From: Cepaea nemoralis
Lineage: Eukaryota; Mollusca; Gastropoda; Stylommatophora; Helicidae
Length of the DNA: 64,000 nucleotides
Assembly (NCBI GenBank): GCA_014155875.1
Contig: JACEFZ010025810.1
Location: 364,001-428,000 of the forward strand
Direction of reading: 5' to 3'
Shown here piece after piece: positions 33,851-46,289 of the stretch. Made by a program: the position numbers and the translations under genes. How positions within the stretch are numbered: the stretch's first letter is position 1; every line of letters begins with the position of its first letter. The notes beneath the pieces were generated by a model. It searched no databases and had not been told where the DNA came from. It was given only the letters and a program-made list of their open reading frames with translations.

Positions 33851-34264
33851 TAACAAGGGCCAGATATGACAGGAGCTGCCGAAGAAAGCAAAGTAACCAG
33901 GGCCGGATGTGACAGGAGCTGCCGAAGAAAGCAAAGTAACCAGGGCCGGATGTGACAGGAGCTGCCGAAGAAAGCAAAGTAACCAGGGCCGGATGTGACA
34001 GGAGCTGCCGAAGAAAGCAAAGTAACCAGGGCCGGATGTGACAGGAGCTGCCGAAGAAAGCAAAGTAACCAGGGCCGGATGTGACAGGAGCTGCCGAAGA
34101 AAGCAAAGTAACCAGGGCCGGATGTGACAGGAGCTGCCGAAGAAAGCAAAGTAACCAGGGCCGGATGTGACAGGAGCTGCCGAAGAAAGCAAGGTAACTG
34201 GGGCCGGATGTGACAGGAGCTGCCGAAGAAAGCAAAGTAACCAGGGCCGGATGTGACAGGAGCT
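33851..34264. repeat. 43-bp minisatellite, about 9.6 copies
   Basis: The unit contains AGTAACCAGGGCCGGATGTG, ACAGGAGCTGCCGAAGAAAG, CAA. Copies are nearly identical, with variation mainly at the left end and near 34195. Confidence 0.97.
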
Positions 34265-34296
34265 GGGGGGAAGGCGTGAGTTGATTTGGGTCTATA

Positions 34297-34525
34297 GTCT
34301 TCGTGGCGAAGTGGTCAAGCCGTTTAACTCGGGCTCCGAATGTTGTGAGTTCGATTCCTGGCCGCGTCCTTCGTTTCACAAGTTAAATTTTTCGGAGACT
34401 CCTGTGGGTCGTCGCTAGAGCTACGGAGTTCGTGCTTTGTGCGACGCTTTCCGCGCTGCGGAAAGAGACCGAGCCATATGGGATAAAACCCGGTGCAATG
34501 AAGTCGACCCTGTCAATTTTTAAGT
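34297..34525 (+). mobile_element. tRNA-headed SINE, core family A
   Basis: A-box TGGCGAAGTGGTCAAGC (34304-34320) and B-box GAGTTCGATTCC (34347-34358) with tRNA-like spacing, then the central block CGTCGCTAGAGCTACGG, GTTCGTGC (34410-34435), then a tail TATGGG...CCCGGTGC shared with 57815-58210 and 11565-11876. The predicted acceptor stem does not pair, so this is not a tRNA gene. Pol III promoter boxes would be internal. Confidence 0.8.
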
Positions 34526-34529
34526 GACT

Positions 34530-35085
34530 TTACGATTCCATGAGAAATTAACAGACAGCAGTAGAAGATGAAGTTTTGCATCGTTGCATGGAGGAAGGTC
34601 CTTTTGGGGATTTATGGCTATAGGCGAGATGAGAGGCTATGGACATACACGATGACCGAAGGTTACACGGAAGAGAAAACAAGAGGATGTCAAATACAAT
34701 ACGAAAAGAGACAAGAGGCTGTGGTTATACGTACCGACTAAAACCACACAGCATGGAGTATAAGCAGAGATGCACAAAGTTATGTATAGACGTGACGAGC
34801 ACGGCCATATTTCCAGGACCGCAGGACAAACGAACTAAGGAACTTTAGATTCAAAGAGTCAACAATTTGGCACGCAGGCCCGTCTAACATTCTGGGCGTC
34901 TTATCTCTCTCCGTCGATACATTATATTATTCATACATTTCTTATTACTTAAACCATAAACAAAAGTAGTCGTGATACAACATGCATTATAAAGGCATGG
35001 AAATGTGTAAAATTCAAGTCTAATGGCTAATTAATACGTATTATTACTACGATAACTATAATAAGCATAAGGCAAATATGCTCTT
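34530..35085. other. Unassigned sequence
   Basis: No gene recognised. Confidence 0.4.
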
Positions 35086-35089
35086 ATAT

Positions 35090-35510
35090 CTAATTAACTA
35101 CCTACCTACATACCTGGCTAACTACGTAATACTTACCTCCATACCGACCTACCAACCTTGCCAGCTATCTATCTATCTGTCTACCTATCTACTTAGAGAC
35201 CACCCTGCCTTCATATCTATCTCTCTACCTATCTACCTACATATCTACAAAAATTATATGCCTGCCTACCTACCTACTTACCTACTTACACACCTATTTA
35301 CCTACCAACATGTCTGCCTGCCTGCCTGCCTGTCTGTCTGTCTGTCTGTATGTCTGTCTGACTGTCTGTTCGTATGTCTGTCTGTAGATCTATCTGATCT
35401 TCTGTCTGTATGTACCTCTATCTGTCTGTATGTCAGACTTACTGTCTGTTTACCTGTCTGTCTGTTTGTCTGTCTGTAGATGTATCAATTTCTCTGTCTG
35501 TTTGTCTGTC
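35090..35510. repeat. CTAC and CTGT tetranucleotide microsatellites
   Basis: Imperfect (CTAC)n/(CTAT)n to about 35310, then (CTGT)n/(CTGC)n. Confidence 0.93.
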
Positions 35511-36085
35511 ACCAAACATATGCATCCATCAATTAATAAAAGCTGCGTTGATCAACAGGAACATTGCGTTCTACAACCTGAGACTTTCATAAACACGTCA
35601 ATGTAAGTCAGAACTGTAGCAAAGCGTTACACGTGGAGATAACGAGCCCACAAAACAACCACAAATACACCAAGAACAAACAACTGTCCTTAGAACCAAT
35701 GGCAATGAGTTAATCAAGTATATGTGTGTATATTTGCTACAACAGCTAACTGAACAGTGATGGTTTGAATTTAGAAAACAACACTTCGATAGTAAATAGA
35801 CTAAACAGCATATTTTGAGGATGTTAAAACTGAGCTTTGTCTATGAAACGCCTGATTAAGAAAAGATTAAAACCCCACAAAAATACTGAAAAATGAATTT
35901 CTTTCCTATTCTTAACAAATGTAAGTGAAAAGATGTAAATCAAAAGCGTAGTGTCCAATTATTATAGTTTTGTTCAAGATTTGAGGTATGAACTTTTTGT
36001 GAAATAGCCTTATTTATTTATCTACTACATTTTGACAATATTTTTTTTTATATCCCTTACATTTTTCAGCTGGAGTTGATGTACT
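35511..36085. other. Unassigned AT-rich sequence
   Basis: No gene recognised. Confidence 0.4.
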
Positions 36086-36215
36086 AGGCAAGATTACGCT
36101 CAGTAGTTTGCCATTGCTTTCTGAGTGACCAGCTCACATACCCCAAAGTTACCAACCCGGCGAGAACCGCTACCGTTAACCCTTAGGTCAGGGAGACCGG
36201 CTTTGAAAATATATA
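36086..36215 (-). mobile_element. SINE copy, core family B
   Basis: The minus strand has core CAGAAAGCAATGGCAAACTA then CTGAGCGTAAT (36093-36124), preceded by a GC-rich head (GGTCTCCCTGACCTAAGGGT). The 3' tail (CTTGCCTAGTACATCAACT) is unlike the one at 33535. Confidence 0.6.
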
Positions 36216-36269
36216 TTACTATAATTTTTTTTTTCATAATGACGTAATGTCTAATTTAAAAAAACAAAA

Positions 36270-36725
36270 AAAGTCCATTCCGTGTGGCGCTGTTGATCAT
36301 GTTTGTCCACAGCTTTGTGTCTCTTGTGCTGCCAATCATTTCTGATACCAACTTTCCTCAGCATCTTATGTCTTGGTCTTCCCCCGCCTTTCTTGCCCTT
36401 GTGCCTTTCAGTACTCCTGCTTTCCCATTCTGATGATATGTGCTAAGAATGTGTACTGTCTTATTCTGATGTCAGTAACCAGTTCTCTTTGTGAGTTCAC
36501 TTCTTTTACAATGTCTCCATTGGTCTTTCTATCGTTCACTGTGTTCTCATCATGCTTCTATAAAACCACATGTCCGCAGCTTCCATGTCATTACTCACTT
36601 GAATTCTAATTATCCATGATTCGCTTCCGTACGTCAGCAGATTATTGACACATGCACTCAAAGAGTATGTGTTTGTATTTAGGCGCTTTGAAGGATATGT
36701 TCTTATACGATCTATTTTCATTTAG
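36270..36725 (-). pseudogene. LINE C-terminal fragment, family E
   Basis: The minus-strand frames read LTYGSESWIIR...MEAADMWFYRSMMRT and, after a shift, GKKGGGRPRHKMLRKVG. These are the post-RT motifs of RTE/CR1-like LINEs. Frames are broken and the RT core is missing. Related to 25240-25760. Confidence 0.75.
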
Positions 36726-36729
36726 ACAC

Positions 36730-37124
36730 ATTATCCGATAAATGCATAAACGATTTAGTGTTTACTCTTCATATAACACTTTCTAATATCATTTAGTTTC
36801 ATTAAGACACGTTATCTATCGCACTCTAGTATGATCTAATTTCATTTAGACATTATCCAATACACTCTAATATGATCTAGTTTAATTTAGACACACTATC
36901 CGATCAATTCCAAGTTGATTAAGTGTCATTTATATGCGTTCTCTAACACTCTCAAATATCGTTTAGTTTCATTTCGACACATTATCTAGCACACTCTAAT
37001 ATGGTATAGTTTCATTAATACGGGTTATATGATATACTGTAATGTGATTTAGTTTCATTTAGCTGCATTATCTGATAGACTCTACTATCATGCAATGTCA
37101 TTTAGACTCATTATCTGATATTTC
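36730..37124. repeat. Degenerate ~50-bp minisatellite, left part
   Basis: Repeating TTTAGTTTCATTTAGACAC, ATTATCTGATACACTCTAAT. Copies differ strongly from one another. Continues after the LINE fragment at 37740. Confidence 0.8.
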
Positions 37125-37735
37125 GAGTCACTGCGATGCATTACCTAACTATCTATCCATCATTTGCCATGCCGATAAGCGTGGGCGTTCTTGTTTTGCC
37201 ATCTCACTCGACACCAGAGTCGTGGATCAGCTCCGTGTTTCTGTCTCGACCATGCCACGTGGCCAAGCCATCCAGGTATTTACTTCTCGGTCTTCCACGT
37301 GGTCTCTTCCCTTCGATCTTGTCAATTGTCACCAAGTTCTCTAACTCATTTCTTCTCATAACATGCCCAAAAACTTTTGGCTGTCTACGTCTAATGTGCC
37401 TAATCAGTTTACGATCTTCATTTGTTTCTTGTAGGACTTGTTCATTGGTTTTTCTGTCTGTCCATGGTATTCTTTGCATTTTCCTCAGAAACCACAATTC
37501 CACAGCCAGCAGCTGTTTTCTTTTTCCAGCTTGACTGCTTATTGTCCACGCTTCATATCCATACAAAAGTACAGGTTCTATGTAGCACTTCAACACTCTT
37601 TTTCTCGTTTCAATTGATATCTTTTTATTGGTCAGTATGTTTTTCATTTTGCAAAAGGCTACCTTCGCAATGGCAATTCTAGTTCTAATTTCTTCAAGGC
37701 ATCTTCCATCAGATGTTATGACTCATAACTCATTA
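37125..37735 (-). pseudogene. LINE 3' end fragment, family C
   Basis: The longest copy of this family: the minus frame 37647-37204 is open for 147 codons (LTNKKISIETRKRVLKCYIE, PVLLYGYEAWTI, VELWFLRKMQRIPW, RRRQPKVFGHVMRR, GKRPRGRPRSKYLD). Upstream, RTRIAIAKVAFCKMK adds to it. This is the C-terminal region of a non-LTR retrotransposon polyprotein after RT. It sits inside the degenerate minisatellite, which continues on both sides, so it inserted there. Confidence 0.85.
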
Positions 37736-38035
37736 CCCACATTAGTATTACACACATTAGTTTAACTAGTTTAATTTAGATGCTTTATCTAACTCACTCT
37801 AATATTATCTAATTTCATTTAGTCGCATCACCTAACACACTCTAATGTGATTTAGTTTAATCTAGTTGCCTTATCCGATTGCCTCTACCATTATTTAATG
37901 TCATCTAGACACACTTTCTGATGTTTCTCTTTTATTTAGACGAGTTATTTAACACGTTCCGAAATGATATAGTTGTATTTAGACGCGTTATCTGACAAAC
38001 TATATTGTGATTTACTTCATGTGGATGATTTCGCA
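37736..38035. repeat. Degenerate ~50-bp minisatellite, right part
   Basis: Same motif as 36730-37124. Confidence 0.75.
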
Positions 38036-38960
38036 GATGCACTTATATGAAAAAATTACTATCTGAATTTACTTTAGCATGACAAATTACGAAGACGTAT
38101 GTTTGGACTGAATTGCTTATGCATTTCTTGTTTGCTGAATGAATCGGCAAAGCTTATGTAGACTATAATATAATTCAATATAAAAAGGATTATCATCTAT
38201 AAATTATTTATATATTCCACACATAAATTTAAATCAGCCATTTTGACCCCCGAAGCTCTGCATACACATCATGCCATAAGTTCAACAGGTCATATGGAAT
38301 CACTAAATCACCACTGAACGTGCGAACTTACTTGCACAGCATAACACCGTCTCTCAACGCGCGGTGCAACTCTTTCTGCGACTGGTTGGCCTACAAGGAG
38401 AAAACGTGTCAGAAGTCAATTGTCTGTACTGAAGGGAAGGAACACAAGGACATCGTTACATGGCGAATGGATACAAACGGTCGTTCTTAACTGATTCACT
38501 GCCAGACAACAAGTAGGTTTGGACACAACATGGTAAAGAATAAAATACACAAGTAGTAATAAGTATAATGTAAATTTCCATTCATTGAGCATTATAATTG
38601 CGGACGATACCGCAAAAGGAAACAAATAACAGGATAACCATAGTAAGGCTTATTGTCCCTTCTGTTCAAATGGGAAGTCACATTTGGCGATGTATTATCC
38701 TGTGACACTGAATCTGTCAAATTTTTAATGTGCTAATGGTAAGATAGAGAGTTCAACCCCTACATCCGCCAGCTGGACTAAAATGTTGGCTTCACGTCCT
38801 TGAGGTGAGGATGTAAATTAGAAGTACCCCATAAGTTGGAGAGGATTAGCCTGATGGCGGCGAGGGACACTGGTAATAGGAAAAGCTGGCCCACATGCAA
38901 ACATCAGCCCAACGTGGACTAGGCTGGAGTTCATAGAGATGGAACAAAACAAAGACAAAT
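38036..38960. other. Unassigned sequence, possible SINE near 38690-38900
   Basis: No gene recognised. GAGAGTTCAACCCCTAC (around 38750) is B-box-like and could be a degraded tRNA-derived head; support is weak. Confidence 0.3.
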
Positions 38961-38974
38961 CAAATCTGGAAATA

Positions 38975-39011
38975 GACAGACTGACAGACAGACAGACAGA
39001 CAGACAGACAC
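38975..39011. repeat. (GACA)n microsatellite
   Basis: About nine GACA/GACT units. Confidence 0.95.
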
Positions 39012-39134
39012 AGAATTGTGTCAGGCTTTCTCCACCTGATTTATAGGAGGCAATTGTAGAAGGAAATAGTCACAGGCATTTGATAGAGTAGATAGAAACA
39101 AGCTGTGGGAAACCTTAAACAATATGGAGTGAGT

Positions 39135-39567
39135 ACAATACTAAAGAACAAACATGTATCAACAACTACCAAAGCCAAACCTGGACAATGACAGAAAAAG
39201 AGAAAAGAAAAAATCACAAAAGAAATGAGATTCCTGAGAAGAATACTCACTATATCAAGAAGAGATAAGATCAGAAATTAAGAAATCAGGACTAAAGTGG
39301 GGGTTATAGCTGCACTAGATTTTATTAGAGGGCAGCAAATCAAATGGTTTGGCCATGCAACTAGGTTACCAACATACAGTATACCACAACAAGCAATAAT
39401 TACAGACCAGAGGGAAGCAGAGAAAGAGGCCGACCACGTAAACGATGGACGCAGAGAATAACAGAGTCCATGGGAATATCGATACATGAAACCCATAAGC
39501 GGGCACTCTCCCGCTGTTTATACTTCACCTCGACACCGCAAGATATAAGAGGAACATGATGAGGTGA
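39135..39567 (+). pseudogene. LINE 3' end fragment, family D
   Basis: Matches 56150-56640 with a deletion near its start. Reads MTEKEKRK...EMRFLRRILTISRRD and GRGRPRKRWTQRITESMG-like pieces in shifted frames, ending at a GAGATGAGATGAG tail. C-terminal part of a LINE protein. Confidence 0.75.
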
Positions 39568-39574
39568 GATGAGA

Positions 39575-39640
39575 TGAGTAGAAGAAAATTTGAATCAGAG
39601 CATCGAGGTCACCAGAAAGATGTTGCATGTGACCAGCTCT
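39575..39640 (+). pseudogene. Short fragment of I-type LINE C-terminus
   Basis: AATCAGAGCATCGAGGTCAC matches 52026-52045 of the LINE at 48539, and the translation FESEHRGHQKD parallels WESEHPGHQKD. No more of the element is recognisable. Confidence 0.6.
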
Positions 39641-39784
39641 ACCGAACATGCGTACAATGTTTCTGTAGTGTGCTATATTGTTTGGTTGCCACTAACTTTG
39701 CTACACTAAACTTATTTTCCACTACACGAAGACGTGTCTTCTATCTAGTAAAAGTAGATAGTAAAATGATAATAAACTAGAAAA

Positions 39785-42700
39785 CACACACATAGAGACG
39801 TGAACTGGGTATAGACGAGAGTAACAAAGAAAACACTCACATTGCGACGAGAACTAGATGCACACGGTAGTAACATAGAATACACTCACATTGAAACGAG
39901 AACTGGATACATACGATAGTAACAAAGAAAACACTCACATTGAGACGAGAACTGGATACATACGATAGTAACAAAGAAAGCACTCACATTGAGACGAGAA
40001 CTGGATACATACGATAGTAACATAGAAAACACTCACATTGAGACGAGAACTGGATACATACGATAGTAACATAGAAAACACTCACATTGAGACGAGAACT
40101 GGATACATACGATAGTAACATAGAAAACACTCACATTGAGACGAGAACTGGATGCATACGATAGTAACATAGAAAACACTCACATTGAGACGAGAACTGG
40201 ATACATATGATAGTAACATAGAAAACTCTCACATTGAGACGAGAACTGGATACATACGATAGTAACATAGAAAACACTCACATTGAGACGAGAACTGGAT
40301 ACATACGATAGTAACATAGAAAACACTCACATTGAGACGAGAACTGGATACATACGATAGTAACATAGAAAACACTCACATTGAGACGAGAACTGGATAC
40401 ATACGATAGTAACATAGAAAACACTCACATTGAGACGAGAACTGGATACATACGATAGTAACATAGAAACCACTCACATTGAGACGAGAACTGGATACAT
40501 ACGATAGTAACATAGAAAACACTCACATTGAGACGAGAACTGGATACATATGATAGTAACATAGAAAACTCTCACATTGAGACGAGAACTGGATACATAC
40601 GATAGTAACATAGAAAACACTCACATTGAGACGAGAACTGGATACATACGATAGTAACATAGAAAACACTCACATTGAGACGAGAACTGGATACATACGA
40701 TAGTAACATAGAAAACCACTCACATTGAGACGAGAACTGGATACATACGATAGTAACATAGAAACCACTCACATTGAGACGAGAACTGGATACATACGAT
40801 AGTAACATAGAAAACACTCACATTGAGACGAGAACTGGATACATACGATAGTAACATAGAAAACACTCACATTGAGACGAGAACTGGATGCATACGATAG
40901 TAACATAGAAAACACTCACATTGAGACGAGAACTGGATACATACGATAGTAACATAGAAACCACTCACATTGAGACGAGAACTGGATACATACGATAGTA
41001 ACATAGAAAACACTCACATTGAGACGAGAACTGGATACATACGATAGTAACATAGAAAACACTCACATTGAGACGAGAGCTGGATGCACACGATAGTAAC
41101 ATAGAAAACACTCACATTGAGACGAGAACTGGATACACGCTTTAGTAATGTATAAAACAGAAACAAGATCTGCATACAGACAATAGTAAAATATGAAACA
41201 CAAAGGCAGAGACGAGAACTGGATACAGACGATAGTAACGCAGAAAACACTAACATTGAGACGAGAACTGGATACATACGATAGTAACATAGAAAACACT
41301 CACATTGAGACGAGAACTGGATACATACGATAGTAACATAGAAAACACTCACATTGAGACGAGAACTGAATGCACACGATAGTAACATAGAAAACACTCA
41401 CATTGAGACGAGAACTGGATACATACGATAGTAACATAGAAAACACTCACATTGAGACGAGAACTGGATGCACACGATAGTAACATAGAAAACACTCACA
41501 TTGAGACGAGAACTGGATACATACGATAGTAACATAGAAAACACTCACATTGAGACGAGAACTGGATACATACGATAGTAACATAGAAAACACTCACATT
41601 GAGACGAGAACTGGATACATGCGATAGTAACATAGAAAACACTCACATTGAGACGAGAACTGGATACAGACGATAGTAACATAGAAAACACTCACATTGA
41701 GACGAGAGCTGGATGCACACGATAGTAACATAGAAAACACTCACATTGAGACGAGAACTGGATAACGCTTTAGTAATGTATAAAACAGAAACAAGATCTG
41801 CATACAGACAATAGTAAAATATGAAACACAAAGGTAGAGACGAGAACTGGATACAGACGATAGTAACGCAGAAAACACTCACATTGAGACGAGAACTGGA
41901 TACATACGATAGTAACATAGAAAACACTCACATTGAGACGAGAACTGGATACATACGATAGTAACATAGAAAACACTCACATTGAGACGAGAACTGAATG
42001 CACACGGTAGTAACATAGAAACCACTCACATTGAGACGAGAACTGGATGCACACGATAGTAACATAGAAAACACTCACATTGAGACGAGAACTGGATACA
42101 TACGATAGTAACATAGAAAACACTCACATTGAGACGAGAACTGGATGCACACGATAGTAACATAGAAAACACTCACATTGAGACGAGAACTGGATACATA
42201 CGATAGTAACATAGAAAACACTCACATTGAGACGAGAACTGGATACATACGATAGTAACATAGAAAACACTCACATTGAGACGAGAACTGGATACATACG
42301 ATAGTAACATAGAAAACACTCACATTGAGACGAGAACTGGATACATACGATAGTAACATAGAAAACACTCACATTGAGACGAGGAACTGGATACATACGA
42401 TAGTAACATAGAAAACACTCACATTGAGACGAGAACTGGATACATACGATAGTAACATAGAAAACACTCACATTGAGACGAGAAACTGGATAAAACGCTT
42501 TAGTAATGTATAAAACAGAAAACAAGATCTGCATACAGACAATAGTAAAATATGAAACACAAAGGCAGAGACGAGAACTGGATACAGACGATAGTAACGC
42601 AGAAAACACTAACATTGAGACGAGAACTGGATACACACGATAGTAACATAGAAAACACTCACATTGAGACGAGAACTGGATACATACGATAGTAACATAG

Positions 42701-44225
42701 AAAACACTCACATTGAGACGAGAACTGGATGCACACGGTAGTAACATAGAAAACACTCACATTGAGACGAGAACTGGATGCACACGGTAGTAACATAGAA
42801 AACACTCACATTAAGACGAGAACTGGATACATACGATAGTAACATAGAAAACACTCACATTGAGACGAGAACTGGATACATACGATAGTAACATAGAAAA
42901 CACTCACATTGAGACGAGAACTGGATACACACGATAGTAACATAGAAAACACTCACATTGAGACGAGAACTGGATAGCATACGATAGTAACATAGAAAAC
43001 ACTCACATTGAGACGAGAACTGGATACATACGATAGTAACATAGAAAACACTCACATTGAGACGAGAACTGGATACATACGATAGTAACATAGAAAACAC
43101 TCACATTGAGACGAGAACTGGATACATACGATAGTAACATAGAAAACACTCACATTGAGACGAGAACTGGATACATACGATAGTAACATAGAAAACACTC
43201 ACATTGAGACGAGAACTGGATGCACACGATAGTAACATAGAAAACACTCACATTGAGACGAGAACTGGATGCACACGATAGTAACATAGAAAACACTCAC
43301 ATTGAGACGAGAACTGGATACATACGATAGTAACATAGAAAACACTCACATTGAGACGAGAACTGGATACATACGATAGTAACATAGAAAACACTCACAT
43401 TGAGACGAGAACTGGATGCACACGATAGTAACATAGAAAACACTCACATTAAGACGAGAACTGGATACATACGATAGTAACATAGAAAACACTCACATTG
43501 AGACGAGAACTGGATACATACGATAGTAACATAGAAAACACTCACATTAAGACGAGAACTGGATGCATACGATAGTAACATAGAAAACACTCACATTGAG
43601 ACGAGAACTGGATACATACGATAGTAACATAGAAACCACTCACATTGAGACGAGAACTGGATACATACGATAGTAACATAGAAAACACTCACATTGAGAC
43701 GAGAACTGGATACATACGATAGTAACATAGAAAACACTCACATTGAGACGAGAACTGGATGCACACGATAGTAACATAGAAAACACTCACATTGAGACGA
43801 GAACTGGATACATACGATAGTAACATAGAAAACACTCACATTGAGACGAGAACTGGATAACGCTTTAGTAATGTATAAAACAGAAACAAGATCTGCATAC
43901 AGACAATAGTAAAATATGAAACACAAAGGCAGAGACGAGAACTGGATACAGACGATAGTAACGCAGAAAACACTAACATTGAGACGAGAACTGGATACAT
44001 ACGATAGTAACATAGAAAACACTCACATTGAGACGAGAACTGGATACATACGATAGTAACGCAGAAAACACTAACATTGAGACGAGAACTGGATAACGCT
44101 TTAGTAATGTATAAAACAGAAACAAGATCTGCATACAGACAATAGTAAAATATGAAACACAAAGGCAGAGACGAGAACTGGATACAGACGATAGTAAAAC
44201 AGAAAATAAAACAGCGACGAGAAGT
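39785..44225. repeat. 49-bp satellite, about 90 copies, with divergent cassette
   Basis: The unit contains GATACATACGATAGTAACAT, AGAAAACACTCACATTGAGA, CGAGAACTG. A two-unit diverged cassette (CTTTAGTAATGTATAAAAC ... AAATATGAAACACAAAGG) recurs at about 41137, 41762, 42495, 43858 and 44095. GATGCACACGATAG variants are interspersed. Minus-strand ORFs of 70-160 codons are artefacts of the repeat. Confidence 0.97.
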
Positions 44226-44600
44226 GAAAACACTAATTAGTAATATACAAGGGAAAATAAAACATTGTAGAACTTTAATAATTGACAAAGTACTGTAGCG
44301 GATGACGTGAACGTGTTGAGTAAGAATTACTCAATGTGAAACGAAAAGACAGGCAAATGATTAACTTGGCCACTGAACCAAATGTGGACCTTCAACAACA
44401 GTCAAGTATGAATAACTTACAATTGGCTCGTTTTCGCCCTGGGTGATAGCATTGACCCAGTTCATGACAGCGGTCATGGTTCCAGACGCCTCCTCTTGGT
44501 CATATCGCTGGAGACACAAACATTAAGACACATTAAAAAAAACTACCAATCAACGTGGCCACAGAGGTTTCCTGTAGGAATTAGCACAGTTAGTACAGGG
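44226..44600. other. Unassigned sequence
   Basis: No gene recognised. Confidence 0.4.
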
Positions 44601-44746
44601 TGTATTTTTAATAACTGTGCAGTGTTTGAAAATATTGCCGGTCCAAATTTTGTATTTACCTGTTTTGTTGCATGTACTTTACAGAGAGTGAATACAAAAC
44701 TTGGACCCGAAATATTTTCAAACACTGCACAGTCATTAAAAATACA
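44601..44746. mobile_element. Foldback / MITE-like inverted repeat
   Basis: Arms 44601-44659 and 44688-44746 are inverted complements over about 59 bp (GTGCAGTGTTTGAAAATATT against AATATTTTCAAACACTGCAC) with five or six mismatches and a 28-bp spacer. There are no coding sequences and no clear target duplication, so the element class is unknown. Confidence 0.75.
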
Positions 44747-44879
44747 TCATATATATTCATCTATTGCCAGGCTTGCTTCGCTGCAGCCGGCCTCGTGCGT
44801 TTAGTGTAAAAAATAAAACGCTGCATGTCTGTTGAAGGGCGTTTCGACCAGCCCCACCCCAACACAGTTTGATTTTCTA

Positions 44880-45025
44880 AGCAATTTTACGTTCAGTAGC
44901 TTGCCATTACTGTCTGAAAGAAAAGACAGCGCTGAAGACCAATTGACCGGTGTAGGGTTTGAACCTAAGCGCACAGGAAGTTGAAATTTAAGCGCATGAA
45001 GTCACCGCGGTCACGCAGACCTAAA
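44880..45025 (-). mobile_element. SINE copy, core family B
   Basis: On the minus strand: tRNA-like head with TGACCGCGGTGACTTCATGC and B-box GGTTCAAACCC, then core TTCAGACAGTAATGGCAAGC, TACTGAACGTAAAA (44886-44918). The tail TTAGAAAATCAAACT...GGTCGAAACG resembles the copy at 55865, not the one at 33535. Confidence 0.7.
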
Positions 45026-45029
45026 TTTA

Positions 45030-45280
45030 CCACTGGTAGACAGTTGAACATACTCTGGGAATGTGTCTAGTGTATATTTACCATTGTAGACAGTTGAACA
45101 TACTCTGGGAATGTGTCTGGTGTATATTTACCATGGTAAACAGTTGAACATACTCTGGGAATGTGTCTGGTGTATATTTACCATGGTAAACAGTTGAACA
45201 TACTCTGGGAATGTGTCTGGTGTATATTTACCATGGTAAACAGTTGAACATACTCTGGGAATGTGTCTGGTGTATATTTC
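45030..45280. repeat. 50-bp tandem repeat, about five copies
   Basis: The unit contains TATATTTACCATGGTAAACA, GTTGAACATACTCTGGGAAT, GTGTCTGGTG. Confidence 0.95.
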
Positions 45281-46014
45281 AACTTGAAGGATTCATTATG
45301 TTGTTTTGTTTTATGTTGTATAAATTCTGCAGTATACAATAATACATTTGACGAGATGTAGCGAAACATGTCAGGAAATAAATTATGTCTTCATTGTTCA
45401 AAATATCTGGGAGTTGTTTGGGAAGGAAGAGGAAGGGAAGCAGCCACCCCACTTCATTATGTTGTGGCGTCGAATATGTGGAAATCTATAGCTCAACACC
45501 CAATTGCCCCAACTCCCAAGGCCTTGGTTCTATTATATATTCACAAATAGAAAGATCCGCCGTCAAAGGATTATCAGCTATGGTGTTCTGGTCGTCAGAA
45601 GCCTTCCTTTCCTTATTGCTGCCTCTTTATATTCCTTAGCAGATTCATTGCCATGAGCCACTTTATCGGTTGAATAAACTACCCTAACCTGCCATGAGCC
45701 GATTAATCGGCCAAATGCTGACAGTGCGTTATTTTTTCCATTTCCGTGTTACAAAATCTAACAATATTATTATGATATTTCTAACCTCTAGCAATAGTAG
45801 CAATAGTGGCGATTTCCTTGTGTAATCTCCTTTAATTTGATGTATAATGTATATCTGCTACCATTTTAACCATTTTACAGCATTATTGTGACACACGTCT
45901 ACTTCCAATTTTTTTGCCATCAATTTCTGTTTGGTCCAAATCCATTTTTTGTTGACAGTGAATCAGTTAAAGGTCTGCATTAGACATTCTTCATTTTCTA
46001 GTCACGTGATGAGG
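45281..46014. other. Unassigned sequence
   Basis: No gene recognised. A GCCATGAGCC...ATCGG motif occurs twice (45650-45705). Confidence 0.4.
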
Positions 46015-46260
46015 AGAAGCTGCGGTAGCATAGTAGCTAGACGCTCGCCTGCTGGCCAGTGACCATGTGTTCGAATACACATCTAGGCGGAGAATACAAA
46101 TAACAGAATCACGTCAAGATATTGATGAACAGTTGATGAACAGTTGATGAACAGTATTATGTCAGTCTTCTACCAAAAGAAGATATAACAAATGCTGAAG
46201 ATCCATTGCCGCCATCCTTCAAAGAGGAGACGACACTTGATTGCTTGATTGTTTGAAATA
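46015..46260 (+). mobile_element. tRNA-headed SINE candidate
   Basis: A-box-like TAGCATAGTAGCTAGACG and B-box-containing hairpin ATGTGTTCGAATACACAT (near 46060-46082), spaced like a tRNA. TTGATGAACAG is tandemly repeated three times downstream. Confidence 0.55.
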
Positions 46261-46289
46261 AACTATTAAAATGTGACAGAATGAGTTTA

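Noticed and set aside
34297..34370. Functional tRNA gene
   Set aside because: A and B boxes are present but the acceptor arm does not pair, and the sequence continues into a SINE body.
40572..44288. Many Met-Phe-Ser-Met-Leu type ORFs on the minus strand
   Set aside because: Translation of the 49-bp satellite; similar ORFs recur at every cassette and are not genes.
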